A DNA stretch of 64,000 nt from Reticulitermes lucifugus (Eukaryota; Arthropoda; Insecta; Blattodea; Rhinotermitidae), in the NCBI GenBank assembly GCA_026260175.1, contig JAKCWW010000683.1:2748-66747 (forward strand), read 5' to 3'. Made by a program: the position numbers and the translations under genes. Numbering within the stretch: position 1 is the stretch's first letter; every line of letters starts with the position of its first letter. The notes beneath the pieces were generated by a model. The model did no database searches and was not told the origin of the DNA. It worked only from the letters and a program-made list of their open reading frames with translations. Positions 1 through 11,890 of the stretch are shown here, piece by piece.

Positions 1-164
1 TTAAAGGCCATCCTCAGGGGGTCAAAGTACTTTAACATAGACTATACATCTGTTTTAAAAAGTTGGTACATGTACCAACTTTACTTTACTTCTTCATAAT
101 AAAGCTTCATTCACATTATGTACGCTCAACACGGTCAGGGATTTTGGTAGAGTATTCATACTAA

Positions 165-298
165 TTCTCTGCGGCGGGCTGGTCACTCGTCCAGAGGAGT
201 CCTACCGAGTGTGGTGTGTCTAAAGTGTGTGATCGCGAAACCTCGAAAAATTGAGGAGGTCTATGCCCCCTAGTGGCTGTAGAGCCATAGAAAAAAAT
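165..298 (+). repeat. SINE-B, 3' part only
   Basis: This is the distal half of the SINE-B family that is better preserved at 20585, 24033 and 40548. It carries the shared block around CTGCGGCGGGCTGGTCACTC, then CCAGAGGAGTCCTACCGAG and the GTGTGGTGTGTC stretch. It ends in the family's 3' block (GGCTGTAGAGCCAT) followed by a run of A. The tRNA-like head is missing, so this copy is 5' truncated, as is usual for retroposed copies. Confidence 0.75.
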
Positions 299-894
299 CA
301 CACTAATCGCTCTTGTGGCATTCAAGCGCAGTCCGGTTTGCATTAAACATGTTCAAAAATTTTATAAATTAAGATTTCGCCGTAATAGTATTACATTTGG
401 TTCAAATATGCTCTCGAAATGTAACCGCGCTCAATTGTGTGTCCCGTGACGTCAACATGACTGCTGGAGTGAGCAGATGTATAGATAAGTATGGTTTCTC
501 TGACTCTGTGCAAACCATGGGCTTGCCTACAGTGTGAGTCAAGTTTAAAAAGAAGCAATGGCATGGATCATTTTATGCTGAACCTACTATACATGTCTAA
601 TCTTTTACTTTGTTTAAACTTTACTTTGTGTCAGATTCCTCAGCACATTACACTGATGAACAACAAAACCAACATAAGAATTGCATCGTTGTTTGTCATA
701 TACAACACGTCAAACTGCCCACAATCACAATTTTGTTAGGAAGGCCTTTAAATAAAAACAGAATCTTACATGCTAGAATATAATACGAATTCTTTAAAGG
801 ACTTGAAGTAAAATATGTGTTCTGTAGGCCTATTCCATCAAATTCGGTATTCTGTTGAGACATCTAGACAAGTCTTGCCTATCATAAGCTTAAG
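299..894. other. no recognised feature
   Basis: AT-rich sequence without a recognisable gene. One 82-codon open frame at 491-739 has no domain, no convincing coding bias and no splice context. A TAGGCCTA palindrome lies at 825-832. Confidence 0.5.
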
Positions 895-1190
895 ATGAGC
901 GGGGATAGCGCAGTCGATATGGTGACTAGGCGACGGGCTGGACGATCCGGGGTTAAAATCCTGGCAAATAAAAGAGACATTTCCAAAACGTCCAAACTGT
1001 TTCTGGGGCTCACGCAGCCACCCGATTAAATAGATACAGAGGTTCGTTCCCGAGGTTAAAGCGGCCGGGGCGTGAAATTGGCCACTCACTTCCATCTAGT
1101 ACTGAGGTAAAGAATAAATGAAGCATTACCTCTGCTCTCACTGTACGCTTTCACGGTGTGAACAGCGAATTTACCTTCGCGCCTTTTAAG
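895..1190 (+). repeat. SINE-A copy, nearly full length
   Basis: The tRNA-like head is at about 898-960 with an A-box-like TAGCGCAGTCGATATGGTGA and a B-box-like GGGGTTAAAATCC. It is followed by the family's conserved body with AAGCGGCCGGGGCGTGAAAT, CCACTCACTTCCATCTAGTA and the tail block ATTACCTCTGCTCTCACTG. At least 14 further copies or pieces occur in the window. RNA polymerase III promoter boxes in the head and a body unrelated to tRNA define it as a SINE and not a tRNA gene. Confidence 0.85.
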
Positions 1191-1613
1191 AGATCAAGGT
1201 AAATCAGTAATTATGCCTATACTGCCATGATAAAGATGTATAGAAAACATAGAAATAAATCTCTTTGCTCACTAAATTACGCAACACATCTTTATGTAGA
1301 CGTTCTCTTTTAGAGTAAAGCGCTGAAGAGTGATGTTTGGGCGTAATAAGAAGGAAAAAATTGGAAGTGAAGATAATTACGTAATGATTGAAGTTCTTCA
1401 CAATTTGCACTATTCACCAAATACTATGAAGATGATTAAACACAATATAATTAGATGGGCGTGACAGGTAACACACAAGCAATCTCTGTATTTTAGACAT
1501 ACCTTCAATATCTTTGAATGGCAGTAATGCCGACACAAATTTAAAGGTTTATCAACTTAATAGTACTACCAACAAATACACACAAGTAAATTGAAAACAA
1601 TTTATAGACACAA

Positions 1614-1662
1614 TGACTTCCTACATATTTCGGCCAACCATGTGGCCATCTTTACGGAGGTA
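1614..1662 (-). ncRNA. degenerate hammerhead-like motif
   Basis: On the minus strand a hairpin TGGCCACATGGTTGGCC is followed directly by GAAA and TATGTAGG. This is the stem II, GAAA and short stem III layout of the hammerhead motifs at 28211 and 59664. The CUGAUGA box is degraded to a GTAAAGA-like sequence, so this copy should be inactive. It is best read as a fossil Penelope-type ribozyme. Confidence 0.4.
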
Positions 1663-4329
1663 AAATACAAAGGATGGATATATTAAAGAGTATAAAATGA
1701 AATTACAGAAGTATCAGAACCAATGCACAGATATAAAATAACAATCATAAAATCCATAGTTTAAAATATATAAGTTGCTGCTATTAAGAAATGTATTAAT
1801 ATTTTATTGGATGGTATACGCAGAGGTTTCACGTAGTAATTCACCATCCAAGAGAATTTGTTGTAATGTAAATAGCACGATAAACCACACTGTTGAAGTC
1901 AACAGGTCTGCATCTTTCAAACAACCTTTTATTTATCCATTTATTCATTCGTATGTCCCTTACGACGGCTTAGTTCGCAAATTTCCTCTTCAGTCCCCAC
2001 TGGCCCATTTTAACCACCACACGGTCCGTGCTGCTAGCGAAGCTCATCACGTTGTTATCACCATCAACATTGCCTGAATAATATGGTTAGACAGTTGAAC
2101 GGGAGTGTGGGAAGTACAGAGCTCGAGAGGAAAGTAAAAGGGAGGTCGATTGGTGTGACTTCTTTTCGTGACCTCGATATAAATAAGCCTTGGAGTTTAA
2201 CATACAAAAACTGTATTTTGGCCATAAGGTGTGTTTATGGTTTCCAAAAGATTTTCAGGATAAAAAGATTACCTCCCGTAGCAGCATCAACCGACAGATA
2301 GGTAGGATACGAAGTTTTAAATATTACTTAGATTAACTTAAGTTCTCAGAGGATTAACGTTTTGCGACAGTTCTGAATTGGTTCCCATAAGAGCTGATGG
2401 ATTCACGTTCGATTACGAGATGCTGACGATTTCAGATGGATAAGACGCTGTCAGACTTGAAGAACTAACATTACATCCAGCAGAAAAAACCTATTACTAT
2501 CACCCTTCAAAGAATTTAAGGAAACACAGTTATAATTTCTGTACATCGACTGGCCTGTCAAGTGGCGGAATTCAGAGACAGAACTAAAAATGAAGTTCGT
2601 ACAGAGAAACAGATCTCTAGTCTGTTGACTACTTCTTGGGTTATTCAATGATGCACGTCCACGTAAAGAAGATATGCAGTGCACAATCACGTAGGAAGTT
2701 GATTGCACATGTCAGGGCCTACGTAGGTAAGGATGCAGAAGGAGGAAGTTCAAGATTTTATCCAGCAATACGCTTAGGTTTTGTTCATATATGTACGATT
2801 TTGATGAATCATACAACTACTACTAGTTTACAAACTTAAAAAAAGAAGAGGAAGAGTAGAGAGTGGCAGTTACCTGAAAACTAATGTATTTTACTCAAGA
2901 GAAGGCAGTCGACCTGCACAGCGTGGGTAGAGACCCACACTCGCGACGTCAATTGGGGGAAAACATATATACCCTGTCAAAAACATGGGTCTCTCTCACT
3001 GCATGATCTTCGTTCAACTGGTCGCCATTTGTTAGGTGTTTATAACGAGTCTAAAGTCAAATTTATGCAAACTCTAACAATACAACACTACAGAAAATAA
3101 CTGTATTATCTTACACACAAAAAACGCGACTGCGCTTCAGCTCGAAGTATTTTTAACTGGAATACATCGGTTACTGGTCACGAGCAAAATGATGGTCGGT
3201 TTTCCCCAGCGCAAACCACTGCCAAGGTCAACTGCACACTCCATAGTCACTATCTGTACCTGTCATTATCAGCAGAAACTACACTACCATGAGACACCAA
3301 TACTCCGTCCTACGTAAGTAACTTTTCCCGGTTTCTTGCCAGTCAGAACGTACAAATAGTATGTCACAGTCACGCCCTCTTCTATCACAAATTTGTTTAT
3401 AAATGATGCGTCTTTCCTCCTTCCAATCTGGCCTATTTACTTATTTGCATTCTCTCGATTTCCCCATGTAAAAACTGTATTCTGTGTTCCCATGACCCTG
3501 TGGTCTACCTACATCTTGTGCCTTACTTCCTCAATTCCTGGCAAAATGCAGAACCACGAAATTCATCTGAATTAAATAAAATAAGGCAGTTCCTCACAGT
3601 AGACACCGTGTGTCCGTTATACAGATGAATCGGTTAATGCTGCTTATGTAAAGGTTAGCTGTTTATTGCGAGGAACAAAAGAAATACACAAATATTCCAT
3701 ATTAAAATTCAGAGTTCCTCAATATTAATGCAGGTATTAAAATGCAGTGACCACAATATTTAACAGGGTTAATAACTTAATGATTGTCCTTTTTTGTAAC
3801 TTCTTTCATTTGTGGATAAATTTACTTTTCCAGCCAAAATGCTCTGGGATATATTCCAAAAATTCAATCCGCCACTGACATTATCTGTCTTCTGGCAAAA
3901 AAACTGCCTGTTCAAAATAACAAATGTGTTGGAATTAAGTTCGTTAGACGTCATATAATGCAATACATGTTTTGTAAAACACGAATTTCATAAAACATTT
4001 AAAATAAATAAATCACGTTATCCTGCATCGAACCAACTGTTTATGACGAATACCTGGAGTACAAATAATATCGAGGCAGCTAGCATGCGAATCCTAGCAC
4101 CGCCAGCTGATTGATCTTCAGCTACAAATGATACCATGCACGCTTTTGTAACCGATGCAAACCACCCAGTACATTAATAATTCCAATACAGTTCGTTCAC
4201 CTGTTGCCCTACAACGTACATTGTTTTCTTTTCTTGAAAACTATCTGCCACACGTGCATGGACATTTAACAGCTAACTAAATACAGGATTTCTTAAGCAA
4301 CGGGCAGCTGAAGATTGCGACTTTCAGGG
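1663..4329. other. unassigned AT-rich DNA with one shared repeat
   Basis: I see no gene here. Bases about 1981-2110 resemble 34336-34480: both share GCTAGCGAAGCT, a CACGT block, a following TCACnA-type stretch and a TTAGA...GAACGG block. This suggests an uncharacterised interspersed repeat. The remaining sequence shows no domain, tRNA or simple repeat that I can support. Confidence 0.4.
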
Positions 4330-4400
4330 ACCTAACGCCATGTAGTCTGGTATACAGGTACCAACATTTCTGAGGAACTTATTGCTTCTATCTTCAGTTT
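4330..4400 (+). repeat. PAL repeat, half copy
   Basis: Matches the left arm of the palindromic PAL family: CGCCATGTAGTCTGGTA, then TACCAACATTTCTGAGGAAC and a CTTCTATCTTCA block. Better copies are at 46427 and 25245. It has no coding capacity. Confidence 0.6.
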
Positions 4401-4985
4401 TTTATGTTACCCTAAGGCCCATTCCAGCGATTTTTTAAACCCAATTTCATGTCGTATTTGATGCTGATTCAATAAATTTCGCTTATTCGCAACCCGTTTC
4501 TGTTTTACTATTATCTTCCCACCCACTCCTAAATTTCTTGTACGGGACTCTTCCATCGAGCCTTCCCACGTTGCCATATATTTTGTTATTATCGGTGAAT
4601 ACAGACACACAAATTTTAAATATTCTACGTGGGCCGTAATTTTAACATTATAGTATAGAAATAAAATGCGAGTCATAAAGAGCAGGTATTTCGGGTTTCT
4701 TTCGCATTAGAAGTAATTTTACACCGTTATTCTACAGGAATTTCCCGACGAAAGCAGTTTTCTGTTAAATCGACGTTGTACTTTAAACAAGTGTTGCTGG
4801 ACTTGGTGTATCCCGAACAAGCTCAGTATATGTCTAACAAAGAGAACCCTGAGATCGTACATCCGATATGTTCTGGTGAACGGATAGTTACGTTTCTCAG
4901 TATATAACCGTTCGATTTTTTGGGATATGTAAAAGTGGCCATGATTTCCATACTAATAATAACAGATAGTGGTGACGGTACTAAC
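4401..4985. other. probable intron of the PET-domain gene
   Basis: Lies immediately downstream, in the minus-strand sense, of the 5' splice site at 4985. No second exon with the expected Cys-x2-Cys continuation is visible, and none is found down to position 1. The 89-codon minus-strand frame at 4407-4676 has no recognisable domain. Confidence 0.45.
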
Positions 4986-5095
4986 CTCCAGAAATGTGGT
5001 GCGAATCCAGGGCACTGGTCTCCACACTTAAGACACTTCCTCTCCGGGTCATCTACAGGGGTCATTCCGCTGGTGCGTGCAACAGCCCTCGACAT
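4986..5095 (-). CDS. Lmpt: Limpet-like PET/LIM protein, N-terminal exon
   Basis: This is the only host coding exon I can support. The exon spans 4986-5104 on the minus strand. A CCGCAG acceptor precedes 5104, an ATG with A at -3 (GACCATG) starts at 5095, and a GTTAGT donor follows 4986. The 36 complete codons begin MSRAVARTSGMTPVDD and continue with ERKCLKCGDQCPGF and PHFW. The next codon is split after AG, giving Arg if the next exon starts with A or G. The pattern C-x2-C-x3-C-x-GF-x2-H-x-W-R is the Cys-rich block found before the PET domain in Testin, Prickle and Limpet proteins. The wording closely fits insect Limpet as I remember it, but Prickle or Testin relatives cannot be excluded. These are LIM-domain adaptor proteins. 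The PET and LIM domains would be encoded further downstream, beyond position 1. The frame is also open upstream of the ATG, so an alternative upstream start is possible. Confidence 0.7.
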
Positions 5096-5224
5096 GGTCA
5101 GCACCTGCGGCAACAGAGCTCTTGTCAAATATCAATAAACGACAAGTAACCCACAGTAATACTTACGTGTAAGATTGATGTCTTGTGAGACTGACACAGT
5201 GTAATATAGTAGAAATTTACTGAC

Positions 5225-5352
5225 ACTTCGGACAGGCGTTCTATTCTGAGGACAGAGGCATTACGTTCCTTCGGAACGTCAGTAAATCTCTACCAGACTC
5301 AACGGCGTCATATACCAGAAAGCGGCCATCTTCTTTGTCACCACCATGAGAA
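5225..5352 (-). repeat. PAL repeat, right-arm copy
   Basis: Carries the family blocks in the order expected for the right arm: GAGGCATTACGTTCCTTCGG, then CTCTACCAGACTCAACGGCG and GCGGCCATCTTCTTTGTCAC. It lies about 120 bp upstream of the PET exon in gene sense, so it probably sits in the preceding intron. Confidence 0.6.
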
Positions 5353-5694
5353 AACAAAGTATCACATAGAGTAAGAGTATTTAAAAGAAAAGTCGCACTC
5401 CTTTGAATAGTTTCAGACTGTTTGCTTCGCAGATTTAAAACAATATACCAAAATCACAGTCTTTTAGATATAAAGCCGTGTACTTTGGCAGGCACGACTT
5501 ACCGGCCTTCTATCAAACCTGTACTTATACCAGAAAGTCTATCTCCGGTGTCAATGCGGCCACGTCCCGAAGCTGAAGCTAAACCTCCACAAGAAAGCTA
5601 TGGTTCACAGTGGCTGTTGTGCGAATCCCGACCTTTAAGTGTTCTTTACTCTCAAATGAAGTATGAAAGTTATAGGACTGATTTCCAATACAAT
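5353..5694. other. no recognised feature
   Basis: The 92-codon plus-strand frame at 5422-5700 has no domain I recognise and runs into a SINE. I treat it as chance. Confidence 0.4.
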
Positions 5695-5852
5695 GGGTAA
5701 CGGGTCTCTTTCCCGGGGGTAAAGCGGCCAGGGCGTGGAGTTGACCACCCACCGTCATCTAGTGTCAGGGTTAAAGAAAGAGTAGAGCTATACCTCTACT
5801 CCCCCTGTGGGTCTTCATGGCCCGTTCTAGGGAGAACTTTACCTTTACCTTT
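5695..5852 (+). repeat. SINE-A, body and tail only
   Basis: 5'-truncated copy with no tRNA-like head. It keeps GGTAAAGCGGCCAGGGCGTG, CCACCCACCGTCATCTAGTG, GAGTAGAGCTATACCTCTAC and ends in ACTTTACCTTTACCTTTG. It is one of the least diverged tails in the window and closely resembles the tail of the copy at 17521. Confidence 0.85.
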
Positions 5853-8491
5853 GTATGGCTGACTACGTGCAACAAACGATTTGGAAGGATGAGGATGTGG
5901 CGTCAACCATCCCGGAATTTATACGCAGATTTGCTAAGATTACGGTCACCGGGGATATGACACAGTGTAGTGGACCAACAGTAATCACTGCCCTTGAAAA
6001 GCGTGGGAAATAGCCCCCTTTCAGGACCATTGGTTCCTCTTAGTTCCCACTCCTCCCTACATCCGAACCAATTTTCCCCGCTGGGCTCACTTTTATACAC
6101 TGCAGATAAGGACAGCACCAAAACAGTGGTTCCCATCAACAAAACTACATGATGTTCCAGAATACCGTTATCTTGATACTCACGGCCATGCGGAACTGAA
6201 ACGTCACACGAGACTTAACGGTGTTTGGTTTTAGCATTTATCAACGCTTTTTATATTGCACAGATTATAATCACAGAGCGTCGTAAAAGTTTTGTGATTA
6301 ATTAAACGGGTGTAGACAGAAGTGGTCGAAACATATGTTTTAATGAATACAGTATCCTGACATGTGACACGAGACTCAAGCCTGTGGCCAGGCCATGAAC
6401 ACAGTGGATGCAGCAGCTTCCAGTGCGTGTGCACATATATACATACGTTTATATACGTATATAATGTCATATACTGTGTATATATGTCACGAATGTACAA
6501 GCGTACAAACAGCCCTTGTCAGGACCACACAAACAACACTTTAATTACGTAATGCGCTTTATAACAATGCACAAAACCTCTTGCATATACATACATTTTT
6601 GAGAAAGAGCGAACTTACTTATCACAGTAGTATGCTTACTAGATGGTATCACACGGCGCCAGCTTTCCAAACTATAGCCGAAGATGCCAGGCACTTGCCA
6701 CATTACATAAGAGAGTCACGATATTAGTGGAAGCTTCTGGACCACTGTAGACGGAAGGGTTCCCAGAAGTGGAATGCACTATAGCACTCTAACCAACGCA
6801 CCCACGCTTTCGCTATAATACTCTGACTAGAATGATATCGCATTCTTTACGTGCGAACCTGTTAGGCTACATATCTATCTTTCGCTGCTCGCGCTCTCTG
6901 TCAATCGCAACTGTGCCTTTCTTCACTGATATCCTTCGCGATGTATTCACGGAGCCCACTTCTGATCAGCATGTTAGTCTTTGATATTTTACAAATTGCT
7001 TGAGGGGGAAGTGCACCCAATTGCAGCCCCTTAGTAAGGGCCTGATGAGAATGAGGACTACAGACTCTTAGAACTGTCGATCTCAATGCCGATATCTGAA
7101 AAGAATTTTTTCCAGAACACAGAAGAGAAAGGATTCAAACACCTTACCTGCCGAATATAAGCCACATATGCCTACTCTTATTTATTCCTGGTTTAGTTAA
7201 CAATGCTTTCAGTGAAAACGTATTTCAGATTACTGTACTTCCCCAAACAGGCTCTCCTGTTTCATTAACAAGTTTCACCTGTGCTTGTTTAACCTTACTT
7301 TCACAGGTGGGCCTCTAGAGACTCATCAATAGGGATATGTAAGACAATTACATCTATAGTAAAATAAATGCCACTACCTAGTACCAGACTGCAGAATCAT
7401 GGCGGTATAATATTAAACATTATGAATATGTATAGCATGTAATTTCATTTACGGCCTTTCCGCTTAGGTGAACGACACGGTATCGCCATATACATTCTAC
7501 CTCTGTCTCTCTCTCTAACTGGTTCAAATCCGTTACTACTAAACGGCTTGAGTTACATATTTATTGGAGTACTTAATTCATCAAACAGTACAAATTTTGA
7601 CAAAAGAGTGTATTTCTGAGTTGAAATTCCTCCGCCCACAAACATTACTAATTTACAAGTACGTACTACGTTTGTACTCTGGTACGAGAAAAAAAAGGTA
7701 AATCCGGAGACACGACAGAAAAGCTGGACATGGAGACGCGTGACTGCGTGAACAATTACAAGTAACAAAGTTGTTATGAAGTTCCTTTATTCTTTGGGAT
7801 CAGGAAAAGAGAACCTAAGCAGCTAGATTTCAGTTATTCATTTGTAAACAGCACACAAATTAACAGTCACATATAAACACAAATAATTGCATGGGGCATT
7901 TCGAAACTCATGTTTCCTGCAACGTTTAGCAAAATAACCGGCATACCAAAGAGTTACAAGCTGGCGGAGAATAATTTATATAATGTATATAATTAAGTAA
8001 CTAAGCACGAAATAAAAGAAGCACGCAGATCTTAGGAGGTATAATAAAGTGCACGGTGTTTAATAAAGTAAGCGTCTACAGACTCTTCTCAAGATGGATG
8101 GAACTAATATTGTTTTCATGGCAATATACTGAAATATTCTTTGACTGTTTAACGACTATGCTACAGGATGGACGTGCAGGGAATGAGGCTTAGATTGCCG
8201 ACAGCGACAGGGCTCGCTTTCACGCCCATACAGCCTCCTCTCCGATGGGTACCTCGGTCTTCTTGTTCTCGCCTGTGAAGCGTCTATCCAGTCACTAAGG
8301 CATGGTGGTTACATTAGAGCAAAGACAGCTTTGTATTTTGTAGTTTAATGGTTAATATGGCGTCGAATAAAATAAAAATAGGTAACTAATATTAAACACG
8401 AAATAATTAGGAAAGAGGCGGTTGTGACGTACCTGAAGGTGCTATCTCGGCAGTAGCACAGAGTGCCTCAGAAAATCTACCACAGTGTTCC
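5853..8491. other. unassigned DNA, weak PAL trace
   Basis: About 6150-6215 has a weak match to PAL (ACTACATGATGTTCCAGAAT and a CTCACGGCCATG block). Positions 6430-6490 are TA-rich. No gene, RNA or transposon protein is recognisable in the rest. The short frames between 6231 and 7768 are uninformative. Confidence 0.35.
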
Positions 8492-8640
8492 GTCTGTCTG
8501 TCTGTCTGATATCTGTCTACCTATCATTCATCTATGTATCTATTTATTTATCTACATCTATGTATCAATATATATATATATAGCCATCTATCTGTATCTA
8601 TGTATCTACTATTTACATCTATTGTATGTATATATCGATT
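8492..8640 (+). repeat. compound tetranucleotide microsatellite
   Basis: Begins with (TCTG)n, continues as interrupted TATC/TATT/TACA units and includes a TATATATATA run near 8570-8582. The 103-codon frame across it is a by-product of the repeat. Confidence 0.85.
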
Positions 8641-8832
8641 CATATCCAGGTATTCATGTATATCTGCCGCTACATATTGAAACTGATATCACTTGGACCA
8701 CAGATTTTGAAGAAACTCTGTGCTGGAAGCCTCTAATAGTGATTACCGACTATCTCAAATCACAAGGTTCCTGAACGTCACCAGCAAGAGAACATAAAAT
8801 ATTTACCAAAATTTAGCAGTAGCTGACACAAC

Positions 8833-9210
8833 GTAAGTGGGTCAGGAGCCAGGATAGTAGTTGATGCGTAACTAGGTTACGAACTGGACGAGGAAGAGAT
8901 TTTCTCTTCTCCAAAACCAGAGGCGAATCCTAATCCTAGGTCTAGCGGAAGAGTGCACATGCGGGATTGTACGGTTCCGCTAAACCTGACTTCCGGATCA
9001 GGATTCGCCACTGTTCAAAACGTTCATACTGGCACCGTGGCCCATCCACCTTCCTACTTAATAGGTATGGCCGGGGCGTGAAGCTGACCATTCACCTCCG
9101 TCTAGTGCCAAGGCCGAAGATGAGGGTATTTATAGGATACATTTACTCACCCTATAGGCCTATGCTTTCATGGTTTGCACAGGGACAACTTTGCCTTCGT
9201 AGTGTTGGAT
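8833..9210 (+). repeat. SINE-A copy with diverged head
   Basis: The head at about 8835-8900 (GAGCCAGGATAGTAGTTGAT, then ACTAGGTTACGAACTGGACG) is a decayed version of the A-box region. The body at 9060-9120 has ATGGCCGGGGCGTGAAGCTG and CCATTCACCTCCGTCTAGTG. The tail is longer and more diverged than in other copies and includes the TAGGCCTA palindrome at 9155-9162. Confidence 0.75.
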
Positions 9211-9584
9211 CTTCCTTAAACGTTTAAAATTGCTCAGCTAATCAAGAAATTGCATGCTGTTATGAAATTCGAAAATTCATTGCTGTGCTAGCAACAGCCC
9301 ACTACTGGACGCTATCCTAAACCAGTTCAGTACAGTACACAACTTTACACTACTTATCGATGATTAATTTCAATTCTCTGCTTCATATTCACCTAAGCCT
9401 TGGTGTTCTTAATAACATTAGGCAAAGAGTGCACATTACGAAGCTTCTCATTACGTAACCTCTCCTCATGTCAGCCTGTCTCTTGGGCCAAAGTATTCTC
9501 TTCCGACCTTGTCCTCCCACATCCACAGTCCGTGTTCATTCCTTACAATACAGTAAAAAGTAACTTTGTTCCAGAATTAACTAA
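9211..9584. other. no recognised feature
   Basis: Unassigned sequence between two SINE-A copies in opposite orientation. Confidence 0.4.
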
Positions 9585-9800
9585 CTACCATGCAATGAAA
9601 ACATACAGGGGGAATGGAGATACGGATCCACATGTTCTTAATTTTGGTATCAGAAGGAGGCGGGTGGACATCTTCACAATGCGGTGGCTTTATCCCCGGG
9701 GAAGCACCCGTTACTCTTTGGGCAGGAGGCTACGTGGTTCCCACAGTCGGCCTGGACTTGGGAGAGACGAAGGAGTCACGTCTCAGCCGGAAACCAACCA
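9585..9800 (-). repeat. SINE-A copy, inverted
   Basis: Read on the minus strand it gives GTCCAGGCCGACTGTGGGAA, AGCCTCCTGCCCAAAGAGTA, CCCGGGGATAAAGCC, then the body and a tail with CCATTCCCCCTGTATG. It aligns block by block with the full copy at 42131. The 166-codon plus-strand frame at 9400-9900 is antisense to this SINE and is not a gene. Confidence 0.75.
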
Positions 9801-9978
9801 CAAATTCCTTGATCATACTGCCCTTAGCCTAGTCATTATGTTGATTGGGCTCGTCCCGACTCCCTCATTCTTAAAAAAAGTAGGACTCACACCTACTTAA
9901 AACAGTGGGTAAAATTACAGTTGTACACACTTGAGTCGTTAGGTTTTCAGAAATTTTCTGAACTGAAGCAGCAATGCA

Positions 9979-10030
9979 TATTATTATTATTATTATTATT
10001 ATTATTCTCAGCATCATCATCATCATCATT
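9979..10030 (+). repeat. (ATT)n and (CAT)n microsatellite
   Basis: About nine ATT units to 10006, then about six CAT units. No transposon tail can be tied to it with confidence. Confidence 0.9.
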
Positions 10031-10466
10031 ACCACCGATAGAAATATTTCTAAGCTATTACAGGTGACACGGATACTAGTTGAACGTTATAGCGTATCTA
10101 ATGAAGGTAAGTACCTTGCTACTCTTAACAACAGCAGTCAACTTCGAAGTACTGACATGCCTACAACCCACAAAATGGGCTACAGAACAAAACCCATTTT
10201 ATTTTATCCATGTATATTGGAACTACATTATTAAGCCTTTGTGTAGGATTTTATTATTAGCAACCGATAACTGTTACCTTTACAAAACGTCACACAATGA
10301 CACACACGCCGTGGTTTTAAATGAACAACAATGCACGCAAACAAACAGGACGTGAAAAGCGTATTTATAGATAAAAATGGCGCCATGTGTGTTTTTTCCG
10401 TCCATAGATATTGCAGCTTCTGTTGAGAGGTCCAAAAATAATGCATGTTTTCACCTGGAAAGAACT
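10031..10466. other. no recognised feature
   Basis: The overlapping frames of 86, 91 and 121 codons are AT-rich and lack domains. Confidence 0.4.
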
Positions 10467-10485
10467 TAATAATAATAATAATAAC

Positions 10486-10520
<35 letters not shown>
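10467..10520 (+). repeat. (AAT)n microsatellite
   Basis: About 17 AAT units with one AAC interruption, just upstream of a LINE fragment. Confidence 0.9.
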
Positions 10521-10521
<1 letters not shown>

Positions 10522-10679
10522 GTTCGGCAAAGGTAGTAGAAAAATTAAACCAAACCAATGAAAGCAGGGACACAAAAAAATTGAGGCATACAACATACAT
10601 AAGGAACATTAGGAGCGTTCTTAAATACAGATTGGAAAGGAATGTAATTCATCGACAGTATATCGCATGTATAGATAAC

Positions 10680-11532
10680 TTATTAGTGAAGAAGGTACAT
10701 TCCTATGGCTTTCGGTGGAGATCTGGAAGCAGAAATTGAAAGTGAAATAATAACAGCACAAATTCAGTCGCTACAAACTAAATATTATGAAACTAAATAT
10801 TCAAAACAGAAACAGGTAGCAAATGCAGAGTATGTCAAAAATATGACGAAAAAATAGACCATATTATATCAGTGTGCCCAGTATTGGTAAAAGAACAATA
10901 TATAGGAGATATGATAGAGTTTGGGATCAACTGCACTTTAACGTATGCAAGGAACCAGGGGTAAAATTAGAAAAGGAACATTGGTATAAAAATATACCAC
11001 AGTCAGTAGAAATAAGTTATGAAAGTAAGGTAACCATATAATGAAAATAACAAGTAAAAAGTAACAGAACCATCCCTAACAATAAAACGGACATCATAAT
11101 ACGTGATAATGAACAAGGAACATGTATTACTAGACACTGCACTTTCAGGAGACAGACATTTGATCAAAAACAAATCCGAAAAGATTTTAAAATACAGACC
11201 TTACAAAAAAATACAGCTTATGCGGAAAGTAAAATCAAAAGTGATACCAATAACTGGAACCATCTCAACATCATTCGGAAATATCTGAACAACATACCTG
11301 GCAGGCACGACATCAAGGAACTAAAGAAAACAGCCGTACTTGGCACTACACACTTATTTCGGGAAGTACTAATATAAAAGTATAAAAGGTTTATCATGGG
11401 AAAGAACATTATATGTGCCATAAACTGTAACCACAGAATAGCTGGAACATTATATACCCTAGAAACAAGGGTTGTTTCAGGTTTATAATTGTAAATAACC
11501 TGTATAAAGGTGATAAAAAATAAATAATACTA

Positions 11533-11564
<32 letters not shown>
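10680..11564 (+). mobile_element. LINE fragment, ORF2 C-terminus and 3' tail
   Basis: Degraded end of a non-LTR retrotransposon ORF2. Recognisable pieces in order are GGDLEAEIESEIITAQIQSL, the zinc-knuckle CRVCQ...DHIISVCPVLVKEQY, then RTIPNN.TDIIIRDNEQGTC, and finally RKYLNNIPGRHDIKELKKTA followed by LGTTHLFREVLI. These pieces fall in different frames with several stops, so the copy is dead. C-x2-C...H-x4-C and the TDIIIRD and VIP blocks are typical of the C-terminal domain of a widespread animal LINE group that I cannot name to clade. The copy is 5' truncated and ends in an ATT microsatellite at 11533-11564, a typical LINE 3' tail. Confidence 0.75.
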
Positions 11565-11565
<1 letters not shown>

Positions 11566-11631
11566 AATTTCAGAAAAAGACTGTAGCAAAATGTCAGTTA
11601 TTTCTAATTCATAAGAACACTATAAAATATA

Positions 11632-11890
11632 AAGGGCCAGAAATAGGTCAGTCAATATGACTAGGCTACGGATTGGACAACCGCGGAAACGGGTTCTTTG
11701 CTGGGTAGGGACGGAGATTTCTCTGTTCTACATAGCGTCCCGTTTCCTATTCGATGTGTACCGAAGTCCCTTTGCCGGGGATAAAACACACGGTGCGTGA
11801 AATTGACCACTCACTTCTATCCAGTACCAAATTTTGAATGCATTGCACTATACCTCCCCTTAATTCTTTGTGATGCGATGCTAAATTACT
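11632..11890 (+). repeat. SINE-A copy
   Basis: Head GGCCAGAAATAGGTCAGTCA and GACTAGGCTACGGATTGGAC, then body TGCGTGAAATTGACCACTCA and CTTCTATCCAGTACC. It lies only about 70 bp after the microsatellite tail of the preceding LINE. Confidence 0.75.

Noticed and set aside
9400-9900. 166-codon plus-strand open frame
   Set aside because: Most of it is antisense to an inverted SINE-A copy (9585-9800) and it has no protein domain.
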